Shown piece by piece: positions 31,078 through 43,209 of a stretch of 64,000 nucleotides of DNA. The notes under the pieces were generated by a model that saw nothing but the letters and a program-made list of their open reading frames with translations, did not search any database and was not told the DNA's origin. Source of the DNA: Eudorina sp. 2006-703-Eu-15 (lineage: Eukaryota; Chlorophyta; Chlorophyceae; Chlamydomonadales; Volvocaceae); NCBI GenBank assembly GCA_003117195.1, contig BDSI01000081.1, positions 374,773 through 438,772 on the forward strand, in the 5' to 3' direction. The position numbers were made by a program, and so were the translations under genes. Each line of letters begins with the position of its first letter. The stretch's first letter is position 1.

Positions 31078-31829
31078 ATGATAGTGATAGCGGATACGGC
31101 GAACTGTAGGCCGTATCCGCTTGACGCACGCACCTGCGCCGTTGCGTTACACCGATTAGACCAAGAGGGCAGCATTGTTGATGGAATGCACACGAGCGAG
31201 CAACCTGCCACGGCGACATTCGCGCGGCACGACGGTCGCGCGCCCAGCGGGCTCGACAGTTCGCCCGAGGGGCCCGCGGCGACCAGCTGCGCACCCAGCT
31301 CTGCACACCTCACCTCACGCATAAGAGGGGCCAAAGCTGTTGTCTCTCCAGCGAGTACCCGTCAGGGCAAACGGTGCGGGTACGTACGAAACGGCAACCG
31401 GGGCCAATCCCTAAGAGCCGCACCGCCGTCTTGGCCAGTTCAACCTATATGGCAACCGAAAATGGCTGGCCGCACCAACACGCATTCCGGCGTAGGGCAC
31501 GGGATCGCTTCAGCACTTACGCCCGCCAGTTGGCATCCAGACACTCGCCGTACCGCCGCCATCACCCGCCGGCGACTGTTTGCCGAAATTCGAATTGTGT
31601 TGCAACCGCGGTTCATCCCATGTTACCCGCCATGCGTCTTTCCGACTGCCCCTGTTCGCACCGGCGGTCCTTACTGAGCCCCTCGCATCCGGCGTTTCCG
31701 AGGTACCTTAGCGCCTGGTGGGTCAGTCTTCCATTGCGCTGGATGTCGCCTACGGGTGTCGCCTACGGGCCAGCATCCCCAACCTCTTATACCACCTAAT
31801 ACGCACGTACGATGGTACGGCGAGCCTTT
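31078..31829. other. no gene recognised
   Basis: Both strands contain short ORFs without known motifs. This stretch could hold the 5' part of the minus-strand ORF pair at 30084-31077, but I see no clear splice-supported exon. Confidence 0.35.
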
Positions 31830-32620
31830 CGGAAAGAGGGCTGTGGAAGGAAGGTGGAGCGGCAGCTCCGGGCCCAAAATCACATGCGCTTCTTACATTT
31901 CTAATCAACGCTAATATTTCTGAGTACGCACAGCAACTGCCTTGCTGCGGATGGGGACGGCGGGAGGAAGGGTGTGGGAGGAAGAGGGAGGGGAAGCCCC
32001 GGGGCCCCCACCCTCGTGCGCAATGAAACAACGTTTGCCGGAACAAGGTAAACATGCTGATCAAACATGCTGATATGCAGGCACGTTACTCTGCACATCA
32101 ACCCACAGATTATAAACTCGCATGCACCCTGCATCCGTAGTCGCAGCTTGACACCTTCCACGCATGCTAACCGCTTCAGAAAAACGAGGTCCGCTCTATG
32201 CGCGTTACTTTGCGCGTCAACCCACATAGACAAAACGAGGCGTAAAGGCGCACAAGGACAAAAGCAAAAGCAAATCACCTCATACGCATGCTAACTTTCT
32301 TTCTGCGAAAAGGAGGGTGGGGTGGGAAGAGGGGTGTGGGGGAAAGGGGGGCCGCCAGCCCCGGGCCCCCACCATGTGTGCTCTATGCACCTGAAGTCGC
32401 ACTCATATTTGATAATATGCACACAACCGCCTTGCTGCGAACAAGGGGAAGGGGTGTGTGGGGGGAAGGGGGTCCGCCAGCCCCGGGCCCCCCAACACGT
32501 GCGACCATGCATATGAAATTGACGTGCGTCTTTCCTATCATACTGCGGAATACGCTTTGCTGCGAATGGGAGCGCGCGAAACGGTGTGCCGGAAGAAGGG
32601 AGAGTAGCGAAACAACGTAT
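31830..32620. repeat. diverged tandem satellite, units of roughly 130-150 bp
   Basis: Four to five copies of a module built as (CTTGCTGCGRA) - G/A-rich run with GGGTGTGGGGGAA - (CCGCCAGCCCCGGGCCCCCA) - TGCGC/ATGCA-rich spacer. Clear copies of the CCCCGGGCCCCCA core lie at about 32000, 32358 and 32490, degenerate ones near 31870 and 32600. Spacers share GTTACTYTGCRCRTCAACCC and CGCATGCTAAC words. Confidence 0.7.
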
Positions 32621-33355
32621 ACTACAACAATCGCGTCTTAAAGACAAATACAAGTGAGAGGCGGAACAGTATGTTGACAACCACTCTGTTGCTTTTTCAT
32701 CAACCTCACATAACGCAAAAATACAGCGTGATTATATTGCGGGCTTACGTTTTGAGTAAGCCGGGTTAGTTAGGCGTAAGGCCTTCGGGGCCGGCAGTTG
32801 GACAGATGCTCGGCCCGCGGTCCGTGTTCTCAGGACCGCATTAATTAGCGCGTGACAAATCTTTTCCTTATCTTGTTTTTGTTGTTCCTGAGGCCTGCTA
32901 CTGCGAAGCAGAGCCTTTCTAGCACAGCATTCCTGTAACAGAAATGGCAATGGCAATGAGTCGGAGCAAGAACTAATGACAGTCACGAGGCCAACCCTCA
33001 CAACGGACTCCAAGAAACCATCACCCTCATGCGCTTCCTGTAAATTACAATAACACCCAAACTTCACAAAAGCAACTTCCATAACTCAATGCGACTACCC
33101 TTGCCTTCCTCTCAAAAACCGGCAAGCCGTTGAAGCCGTCGTACGGTCACTACTCTGCCCCAGAGCTCAGACAAAAACGTATAGGCCCAGAAGCAAATCT
33201 GCTTCACAGACCCGGGTACCTTTTGTATGAAAATGAGCAAAAATGAGCAAAAATTAGTGTTGATTGTACAAAGCAACCGTGTATGGACCAGGAGCTGCAG
33301 TTTAAGAAGCCACGAAGCATTTCTCCGCGATAACATTTCTTAGCTTGTGAAAAGA
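32621..33355. other. A+T-richer intergenic/promoter stretch
   Basis: No gene seen. It directly precedes the uncharacterised ORF starting at 33356 and must contain its promoter if that gene is real. Confidence 0.4.
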
Positions 33356-34717
33356 ATGGCTTTATTTGGACGACCGCGTCGGCGGTCCAAGGCTGACCAT
33401 GCAAGGTTCACCCTCCAGCGTATCGACGAGGATGGCGATTGGAAGCCGCCAAAAGCAACGATCACATCATCACATATACGTGTGAAGAACAACAAAGGCC
33501 GCAAACAACGAATGCGGACCTCGTCGAGCAGCAGTTCTTTTCTGGCTGTCGCGATGGACGTCCGTGTGCGTCCGGAGATGTCGCTTGAAGATGTAATACA
33601 TATGGCGACCGGTTTAGAAGCTGAAATACGACAGTTGGGTGGCACGCCCGTGTATCCACGGCCGCAGACCCCAGGAGATGCCAGCGGCGCTGGGCCCAGC
33701 GCCGGGCCAAGTGAACCTGTCCCAGTCTCCGGCGGATCGGAGACTGGGGCAGGTCCACTTGGCCCGGCGTCAACTTCAAGTGCGGCATCTCTTAGCTCAT
33801 CAGCGCTGCTGCAGCAGGCTCTGACCCAGTGGAAGCATTACCTTTGGACGCTTCAATTTCAGCTCGCATCGATTCAACAAATTCTCCGGCCTAGCCCGCC
33901 CCGACATCCGATGCCAGCAGCTGGGGCAGCGGCGGATCCGGCGTCTGGGTCGGCATCAGCTGGGGCGGCTCTGGTGTCACCCGCTTCGTCAGGGTACCAA
34001 GCAAGCTCCGTGCGCGCCCAGGGCAGCAGTGGCCGGGAGGCCGTGGGCGTCTCCTCCAACCTGGTGGTAACCACGCATGCCGCCGCCGAAAGTGGTGACC
34101 GCGGCTCAGAGGTCGGCAGCGGATCGATGGCAGTTCCTGAGGCGGCGGTGGATGTGGAGGGCGGTGGCGTGGTGCTTTCGGGTCTTGAGGCCAGTAACGC
34201 CAGTGGGTCAGCACGTTCCACGGAGGCTGCTGCCGTAGGAGGTGAAAGCCGTGCGTCCGGCTCGGGAGACGTCCCTGCTCCTGTGCTGGCGGTGGACACG
34301 GAGGGCGGTGGCGTGGCGCTTCAGGGTGTTGAGGGCGGTCATCTGGGTGTGACCGCCCAACTGAAACGGTGGTGCAGCTGCTGCTTCCGCGGTGAGTGTG
34401 TGCACACAAGCTTTTTGAAGGCTGCGCCAGCCCTTTCACGCAAGGCTGCACAGGCTTATCCAGCCCGTGTAAGGCCTTTCATCTCTTCACCTTGTCGTGC
34501 TGTACCGGCTGCTTCTTGCCTATTGCCGTCAGCAGTATTTTGTTCTTTGTTACCTTTCTGTGTTGGTGCATTCGCAAACCCGCGTGCCTGCCGTTCTTTC
34601 GTTTCCCTTACCGCAGCCTGACCTAGGCGGTGCTATTATTATTTTCCAAAATTTCTCCAGGAAGGTGGGTCAGCTGGAAGTATTGCCACAGGGGATACTG
34701 AAAGCGATTTCACTTGA
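33356..34717 (+). CDS. uncharacterised low-complexity Ala/Ser/Gly-rich protein
   Basis: Two-exon model 33356-34391 and 34665-34717 (362 residues): the donor GTGAGTG at 34392 leaves phase 1 and the acceptor ending 34664 restores it, closing with GSAGSIATGDTESDF and TGA. Without splicing the frame stays open to 34621. The N terminus is basic (FGRPRRRSK) and followed by SLEDVIHMATGLEAEIRQLG, a likely amphipathic helix; the rest is Ala/Gly/Ser-rich. A 16-residue motif of the form AVDxEGGGVxLxGxE occurs twice (near 34145 and 34290). No domain is recognised. The start could be three residues earlier at an in-frame ATG-containing context (33347 reads GTG). Composition and codon use fit a genuine algal protein or a retroelement gag-like ORF; I cannot decide. 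Confidence 0.4.
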
Positions 34718-34985
34718 ATAGAGCCAAGGCACAGGGGCAGAGTCAGCGGTTATGGGTGTGGGGTGGCGCTCAGGGGCAGGCAGGGTGTTGATGTAGAGCG
34801 CTGGTATGCTTCTTACCAGCGGTCTGGACATCATACATTGGCTGGGGCTAAGTGCCTGGGGCTGTCCTTGGCTTTGGCATTCAGCCATTCGCTTTTTGAA
34901 TTCTTCCCATATGAGCTGGGAATCACCAACCAGCCCCTTCAGGCGGAATGCCAATGGCCGGCACCGGTAGCAGCAATGGGCAAAG

Positions 34986-35092
34986 CCGGTGGTGACCCTG
35001 CCCCACGGCGGTGGTGACCCTGCCTGTGCCAAGGCGGTGGCGACCCTACCCACGGCAAGGCGGAAGCGACTCGAGCCAAGGCGGTGGCGATT
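34986..35092. repeat. GGCGGTGGYGACCCTRCC minisatellite
   Basis: Four degenerate copies of a ~26-bp unit (GGTGGTGACCCTGCC, GGCGGTGGCGACCCTACC, then more diverged). Confidence 0.65.
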
Positions 35093-35787
35093 TTTGTGGC
35101 CCGGCTGTGGCGGCCGCGGAAGTGGCCATATCTTACTGATCCCAGCTGAAAGCAATCCTATGAAGCAATATGAAGCATGTTAGGGTTCAGCGTGAAAACA
35201 GTGCAGACACATGTTGCACATATCTCTGTTGCGTCTATATGTTTTCCATTGTTTTCTGTATCCCTTCCCCTGTTTGCATCGAGAGTTGTGATGGTGGTGT
35301 GGCCGTCTTGTTTGTTGCCTTCTGCTGCATCTGTTCAGTACCTTGCAGGTTATTTGGTACCGGTTTTGCTAGTGCTGAGCCTCAGGCGAGGCTATCAGGT
35401 TTGGGTTTTATCTGTTCTCCTAATTCTGGTCTTTATTGCTGATGCTGTGTTGGTTCTTGGTTGGGTGAGCCGCCATTGGCGCGTACTTGAATCAGTTGGT
35501 CCGGGACTCCAGGAGGGCCGGCCGTGGGCCAGTGGCACCACTTAGGTCTGCTGCTCATCAGCCAGGCTGAGCAGCGACGTGTCTCGATAACGGTGTTGGT
35601 CATCACTTCTTGACTGTAGGATTATTGGGAACACGAACACTGCCAGGGCCGTGCTTTTTTGCGCACAGCTCTTGTATCATTCAGAGTATCATCCATCCGC
35701 ACCCAAATCGCACACACGACCCAGATCCGGAGTTTGCACTTGCCACGTGCACACGAAAGATCGAGACACGATGCATTCCGTTCGCGC

Positions 35788-35855
35788 CCACTCAAGCGCC
35801 GAACAGGAACGGCAAGCATAGTCTTGCTTGCCGTTCCTGTTCGGCGCTTGAGTGG
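35788..35855. repeat. perfect 31-bp inverted repeat with 6-nt loop
   Basis: The arm 35788-35818 (CCACTCAAGCGCCGAACAGG, then AACGGCAAGCA) is followed by TAGTCT and by its exact complement at 35825-35855. Either strand of RNA would fold into an uninterrupted 31-bp hairpin. It could be a young inverted duplication, a foldback transposon relic or a small-RNA precursor. Confidence 0.95.
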
Positions 35856-36165
35856 CGCTATGCGTACCCGCGCATACATGCTAGGGAGGGCCACGGCAGG
35901 CCGGAACGCGGAAGGGCGTGGGCCTAATGTCGGTTCCTGTGGGTTTCAGCACCCGTCGTCTGGACAGACTTCCTCCGTCAGCTTTATCCGCATCCGTTAC
36001 ACTCTTGGTGTGCCCCTCGTGGCCCCGTGGCAGTGGTGCCCCGTGGTGAGCCTCTGCGAGTCGATGTGGTGCACGGGTGGGTCGGATTCCTCTCCTGCAG
36101 CGTCGTGGTGATGGTGGTGGGGCCTTCTTCATTGTGCTGCCGGCGGAGTGCCGCTGGGGACTGAC

Positions 36166-36222
36166 CCTGGATGGTTGGCACCGATGATCCATGCAGGGGG
36201 CCCGCTGTAACATTCATATATT
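36166..36222 (+). repeat. dispersed repeat D, degenerate copy
   Basis: TGGCACCGATGATCCATGCA, then GGGGGCCCGCTGTAACATTC; preserves the CACCGATGA and CCGCTGTAACAT words of copies A-C. Confidence 0.55.
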
Positions 36223-37132
36223 GCGGGAGCGGATCTGACACGGATTGCGGGTTTCTGTCCTCCTGCAATCGGGCTCGTCCGCAGCTGGGCGGTGCGTTGG
36301 AGAGGGTTGGAGCGGTGTAAGATTTATAAGCCATACAGATCACGGCGATCGCCAAAGCAGGTGTTTGCGTTTTTCGACTGCATGACGCTGAGCAAGCGCA
36401 TCATGATGGAGTCGGGTTGAATTGTGTGTAGGTTGCTGCAACAATCTTTTTGGACGTTGCTCTCGTCCAAACCCCGTCCGTGCAATGAAACAATGATGCA
36501 TTCGTGTTTAGAATTGCAACCCGCCCATGCATTCGTGTGCATGTCCCCTACGTACCCGATTCCGTGGAACCCAACCTCCAAGCGATAAGGACTTGGGTTG
36601 TCGGGTACCGGGTTTCGACTCACGAACTTGAAACACTGGCCGACCGTTGCCAGTTGCGGAAAGAAACCAGGGAATGCGGGCCGACAGGGATAGCAGCCCA
36701 GCGGGCTTCCGATTGGTCCGGCAAACTCATGCATGTTTTTACGGGATTAGTGGCAGGTAACTATTGCTGCTGGGCATTTGATGGACTGGACGACTGGTAA
36801 AGTCGACCGAATACGACAGCGGTTACTTCGTTTTCGCAGAATACTGCCTCCTGTCAAATTTTATTCCACATTGCTGATCAGTTAGACATCTTAACTTGTA
36901 TAATTGTCCTTACTGGCAACGAAACTGCGGTTTGCAGACGCCCAAACAGAGGGCCCAACCGTCGACGAGTTGGGGCCCCAGGGCTGGCACAAAGCTAAGC
37001 GGTAGCAAAACTTCTTCCTATTAGAATATGCGCATTACTATGGCATTCCGAGTTGTCCTTTAACTTTGAGGAATGCTGTAGCGGAGGCCCTGAGCGTTGT
37101 TGTTGAGAGTGGCAGCAGTTTGATAATCTCAA

Positions 37133-40100
37133 ATGGAAGCCAAGGAAAATGATTTTGAAGCAATTGCCAGGAGACGGCGACAGCTTCAGCGTTCACAACA
37201 CGTCGAAAATGACTCGGTCCAGAGTCGCAGGGAGGTCGGCTCCCTTCCGCCTGCGCGACCTCGTTTACAAAGCCCTGGCTCAGGCGGTAGACGCACCCTT
37301 GTCCTAGATCTTGTTCACGACGACGACGATGACGACACCGGACTGCCCTTCCCACCAGTCGAGGAGAGGTTCAGACTCGCACACCGAGGAGTAGCCATTC
37401 CAGGCGTGTGAGTGCGCCCGGTATAGCTTTACTCATACGCACATGGGATTGCCGCTGGACCGCACCCGTTCGGCCTTGTTGGGCTCAGACCTCCTCATGT
37501 TCCCTGCACAGGGCGCCAGCTCTGCGAGCTCTACCCGTCACGGCGATGGGTCCACTTGGTGGCCGTCAAACTCGCAGCGACGCCGTTATGTATGCGCCGC
37601 TGCCGAAGACCGACCCAGATGTTATCGTCATTGATGACGACGACGAGGACGACCAAGGTGAATGCCTGTGACGTTGTCGCTCAATCATTCCCATAAACAT
37701 AAGCTCACGCGCCAGCCAGCTGCTAATCCATTCCACCCCGTCCACCTACTACACAAACGCATCACTGCCGAAACCGTGCCCTCAGGTGGGGTCGGCGAAG
37801 CACCACCGCCACCCCCGGAGCCGCGCCTGGCGGCCGGGCGCTCGGTCAGATCCCGGCGCGCTGTCGGCACCCAGGCGACTGACGTGGGGGCCGAGGAGGA
37901 GGTGCCGCGCCGCATGGCCGTTGGGCTCGACGCAGTCGCAGTGCGCGCGCCCGGCCGGGCTGCCCCGGAGAGGGCTGACGGCGGCGTGTCGTCTCGTCGG
38001 CTCCGGCGTGCGGCCGCCGTGGGGGCTGCTGCAGCCGGGACCGGGTCCGGACCTGGGCCTGGGCCTGCGGACGTTCAGCGGCAGAGTCAGGGTCAGGGTC
38101 AGGACCCGGAAGGGGGGGACCTGGGGCCCACCTCCGCCCGGGGCACCCTCTCCCTCACAGCCGGGGGCGCGGGACCGTCAGCCGCGGCAGGGGCAGAGGC
38201 AGAAGCAGCAGCAGTAGTGATAGCAAGGATAGCAGAAATCTTGGCAGAAGTGGGGGGAGAAGGCGGACCAACCGCGGGCGCGCTGAAAAGGGAGAGAGCC
38301 GTGGCAGGTACGGGCACGGCGCCCGGGCCAGCAGCAGCGGCAGCAGCACCAGCAGCACCAGCGGCAGCTGCAGCTGCTGCAGCAGCGCCGTTCGGCGCGG
38401 CAAATGGTTCAGGGTCGGGGGCGGCAGCGGGCCCATCTGGGTCCACAGCGGCAGCGGCGGCCACATCGGCGGGGGGCCGGGCAGTCGGCGGCGGCGTCAG
38501 TGCGCGACGCGACGCGTCATCATCATCGGTGGCGGTGGAGGCGGCGGCGGAGGCGGCGGTGGCGGAGGCGGCGGTGGCGGTAGAAGGCGGCGCTGGAGAT
38601 GCGGCCGCAGCAGCAGCCGCAGCAGCAACGGCGGCAGCAGGAGCAGGAGTAGCCGCGGCCGATGCACAGCTGCACCCGGAACAGCCGCAGCAGCAGCTCA
38701 CCTGCGGCATATGCCTGGAGGAGCACCCAGCCCAGGCGTTCCACACGATAGGTGGGTGCGGGGTGGGTGCCCCGAGCCGGTCCCCGTGATGATGGGTCGA
38801 CTGCAAACCCGGGGACGGCCCGTGTCCCCGGGGAGGCGGGGGGGGGGCCGGAGGGCGGCCGCCGGGGCCCGGACACGGGCCCCTTAGTCCCCCACCCCAG
38901 TGCGCAATACATCGTTGCCTACCAATCGTTACTATACCCCCTGTGTGTGGGGGCTTGCTTCAGCTAAATCACCCGGCCCGGCCCCCGCCCTCGAATGATC
39001 GGTACCACCACCACCAAGCTGTTCGGCACCGTACTACGTTCGAGCCAGTCGTACGTATGCACGAGCTGCCTTGTACGGATACCAGTCACGGTCCCTCGGC
39101 CACAGGCTTGTCAATGCACATGCCCTAGGGTGGGGGGAGCTGCGGACGGGACGGCGACGAGTCTGTCGCCCTGCCCGGGTCGGGATTTACGAAGGCGGGA
39201 GATGGAAATGTCGGAGGAGGCGAAGGCCTGACCGCCTGCACTACCTACGCCCCGGCGACGTGCCCCAAACCGCAAATAACGCGCACCGCGTCCCCCGGCG
39301 CCAGTGCCCCTTCCCCCCAGTTGAATATGCCTACCAATCGTTCCTGTCACCCCCCCCTGCCGCTTCCTCTCGGTCTGAGAATGTCGACCGCTAACCCCCG
39401 CCCTCCCAACCCCTACACCCCGGCCCGCCCCGCCCTGTCCCCTCCCCCTTTGCCTCAGCCGCCTGCCAGCACCCGTACTGCCGGGACTGCCTCGGGCGCC
39501 ACGTGCAGCTGGCGGCCCGGGAGAGGGTGTTCCCCGTGCGCTGCCCGCAGCCCGACTGCCGGTGAGGGGGGGTGTTTCAGGGGGAGGAAGGGGGGAAGGG
39601 GAGGAAGGGTGAGCCGCCTAGGGGCGGGTCACGGGCAATGTGGGAGGCTGCACGAGAGGGAGAGGACTGAATGGACGCTCCAGGGGGGCTGCATTCGGGG
39701 GCGTCTCGGGCTGCGTCGCGTGTGTGTGAGGGTGAGGAGGCGAGGGGAAGGAGGCAAGGGGAAGGAGGCGAGGGGATTCGCGGCCCCCACCCCTCCCACC
39801 CGACGTGGGTACGTGGGTGGCTGGGGAGGTGTGTGGCTGGCCGGGTGTCGGGTGCCGTAGGCCCCGGGATGGGAATGCAGGGCGTCGGGTGGCAGGTGGG
39901 GGGCGCTCCTATCCTGCCCGCCCCCGAACTCCTACACCCTCGCCGGCCGCCTCCTTCATCCTTGCCCACCAATTCTCCCCACCCGCACACCCCCGGGGGG
40001 AGGTGCACCCCTCCATACCTGCAAGCCCCCAGCCCCCTCCTGCGGGACAGCGCGGCCCCAGTACGGCACCTGCACCCACCCATGCCACCATGCGCCCCCC

Positions 40101-43100
40101 GCATGTCCTGTCCCCCCCTCCTCTTCCGCCCCGCCCCCCGCCGCAGGGGCCCGGGTATCAGTGTGGCGGAGGGACTGGCGCTGCTGGACCTGGCGGAGGA
40201 CCGGGAGAGGCTGCAGATGGTGGGGGGGGAGGGGGAGGGGCGGGGGAGGGGCCACGTGGGGCGGCAAAGGGGGGCAGGTGCGGTAGAGGCCATCCCGGCG
40301 GGTGGACCTATGGATGAGGGGGGCGTACACCTGGGAGGGGGGTATTGGTAGACATATTTATACGGGGGGGCCCGGGGGGTGGCGGGGTTGCAAGGAGAAA
40401 CTGCCCCGATGGCGGGGAGCCGCCGGCGCTGTGCGGGACGAGGCAGCGGCCGGCTGCCCATAACGTTGGTGGGGAGGGACGAGGGAGGGGCACCTACCCC
40501 AGGCGCTGACACCTGGGCCCGGGGCAGGCGGCCGCGCGGAGGACCCCCGGCCGTACCCCCCCCTCCTCTCTGTTGGTCTTTTGTGTGCTTGGCCGGCTCT
40601 AGGCCCCTCCCCGGTTTCTGCCAACAACAACAGAACCGGAGCCCTCCTCCAGGCGAGGGGTTTGCCTAGCTCTGGATCCCGCCGATCCCCGATCCCCAAC
40701 GCACTGCCTCCCTCGTCAGAGTCCCATTCCCACGCCAACAGCCGCTGCGGCTCCCCATACGGAACCGCCGCACGTCCCCGTCCTCCCACCCTAGCCAGCC
40801 TAGTCGCTATACCCCGCTCCTGTTGCCCCCCTGCGCCAACCGGCCCCGCAGACCTTCTCAACCCCCAACGAACTTTGAACCGACCCCCAACTAACTCCCT
40901 AGCCCTCACTGTGTATTTGCGTTGTTGCCATCCCCGCCCTCAGATGGAGGTGGAGTCGAGCCTGCCCCAGAACCTGCGCTTCTACTGCCCCAACCCGGCG
41001 TGCAGCCTGCTCATGTTGTTGGACGTGAGTGTGGCTGGGGCTGGGGGGCCGGGGGTGGTGGGGCGGGGTGGGTGGGGGAGAGGGCGGCGGCCAGCCGGGC
41101 GGAGTACGTCACACAGTCCCACGCGGGGCATGCATTGAATTCTCTTGAACGCTTCACGTAGCCTGCACAAACCCATCCGCTCTCAATCCCTGCCCGCTGC
41201 CTGCACAGCCTGCCCGCCAACCTCCCTTCCCCCCTCCCCTTCCCCTCCCCTTCTTCTGCCCCCCCCCCAGGAGGAGCAGCCCCGCGAGGACACGCCGGTG
41301 CGCTGCCACGGCTGCCGCAAGCAGCTGTGCGCCCGCTGCCGCGTGGTGTGGCACTCGGGACTGGTGGGTGGGGCGGGGAGGAGGTGGGCGGGGAGGGAGG
41401 GGTCCGGAGAGGGAGGGGGGTCAGAGGATGTGGGCGGGGGGTCGTGAGAGGGAGGGGCGGTCGGGGCGGATAGGCGGGGCGGTGGGCACAATGCGGACGT
41501 ATTGGGTGGTGGTGGGGTGTCGGGGGAGGTTGCGGTGCAGCGTGGTAAGGAAGGGGGTTGCCGGCCTCGACGTGGCCCGACAGGGGCCATACAGTAGCTG
41601 GGACGGGAAGGGAAGGGAAGGGAAGGGAGGGCGCTGGCCGACGGCCCTCGCCGGCGCCAACCCCCTTGCCCCCACACCCCGCACCCCACACACCACACCC
41701 CGCATCCCACATGCTCGCGTGCGGCCGGGCTGCTGCTGCTGCTGCTGCTGTCGCTGTCGCTGTCGCTGTACGGCACCTGTATGAGTCAGGGAGCCACCCC
41801 TGGGCCGGCGTCCATCGCACCCGGCGCCTGCTACTGCCGCCATGGCACCCACCCACCCCCCCGGTCGCGCTCGCTACGATACCTCCCCAGCTGCCCCCCT
41901 GTGTGCATGTTTCCCTGCCGCTGCCGTCCACCCCTCACACCCCCGCCCCTGGTTCCGCCCCTCACACCCGGCCCCCTGGTTCCACCGTCTGTCGGTCTGC
42001 CCGTCTGTCTGTTGGTCTGTCCGCAGTCGTGTGCGCAGCACCGTGCGCTGCAGTCCCGGCCCGGGGCCGGCGGCGGCGAGGAGGCGGCGCTGCTGGGTGT
42101 GGCGGGGGAGCGCGGCTGGAAGCCCTGTCCGCAGTGCCGCAACCTGGTGGAGCTGGCGCACGGCTGCAACCACATCACCTGCAAGTGCGGGGCGGAGTGG
42201 TGCTACAAGTGCGGGGCGCCCTGGAGGAGGGGGCAGCAGCCGGCGGGGGCCGCGGGCCTGGGCTTCCTGCGCAGCCGCAGCATGCCCACCTGCAGGTGGG
42301 GGCCGGGGGAGGGGGGAAGGCGGGGGGGGGCAGGGAGGGGGGAAGGGAGGGGTGTGTGTGGATCGGTGACTTTTCGCGGTGCCGCTGTCTCGATCGACAC
42401 CAGGGAGGGACGTGTGTGTGTGTGTGTGTGTGTGTGAGGGGCAGCCAAGAGGGGCCGCCACCCCGCCCTTGCTCGTCCAGCCAAATGAACGAACCGCCCC
42501 GGTGGCCCCAGCCGCACCCGCCCCTACTGCCTCTCCACCGCCGCACGCCGGCCCCCTCACCCGCACCCCACCTCGCCTTGCCACCCATCTCACCTGCCCG
42601 GACCTGCTGCCTCCCCCCCTCCCCTTCCGCGACGTCACGCACCGGTACCTGCGACCCTATGACACCCCCCCCGAACTGGGATTAGGCAGACTTGTTTCGA
42701 TTCGGTGTTAATTACTTCAGTCAGTATTTGTCAAGGCCTACAAGGTGGACGTCGTCACTTCGCTGGAGATCCTGGTACAGTCGCTCTGGCAGCAGCGCAG
42801 TTTGAAATTGTCTACCAATTTCCTATCCCCCCCCCGCCCCCGCTGCGCTGTTGTCCCGCCTCCTGGCGCACCTTGCCACCCGCCCTATCCCATATCCCAC
42901 GTCCCATATCCCCTGTTACCTGTCGCCGCGCTGGGTGTGTCTGGAGCTCAGGACTGTGTGTTCACGTTGATCCCCTCCCCCCTCCCCGTCCGACTGCCCC
43001 GCCTGGCGCAGCTGCCGCCTGTGGGACGACAACAACCGCCGCCTGGAGCAGGAGTTCCGCGCCCGCTGGTATTCCCGTCACGGCCTGCCCGCCGAGGCGG

Positions 43101-43178
43101 CCCGCCGCCGCGCCGCGGACGAGCTGCAGGACATGGGCATCTTGAGGAACCAGGGCCCGGCGGCAGCAGCAGCAGCTG

Positions 43179-43209
<31 letters not shown>

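Larger units (their letters stand above)
34718..37132. other. intergenic stretch with minisatellite, hairpin and repeat relics
   Basis: An ORF at 35177-35545 (+) would encode a short very hydrophobic peptide, but it has no homologue I know and sits in repeat-like DNA, so I do not call it a gene. Other contents are the minisatellite near 34986-35090, the perfect hairpin at 35788-35855 and copy D of the dispersed repeat at 36166-36222. The last kilobase before 37133 should hold the promoter of the RBR gene. Confidence 0.45.

Noticed and set aside
34392..34621. Unspliced extension of the 33356 ORF
   Set aside because: Composition changes to Cys/Leu/Phe-rich directly after a GTGAGTG donor, so this is more likely intron.
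35177..35545. Short multi-spanning membrane protein
   Set aside because: Hydrophobic, but G/T-rich low-complexity DNA gives that by chance; no start context, homologue or splice support.
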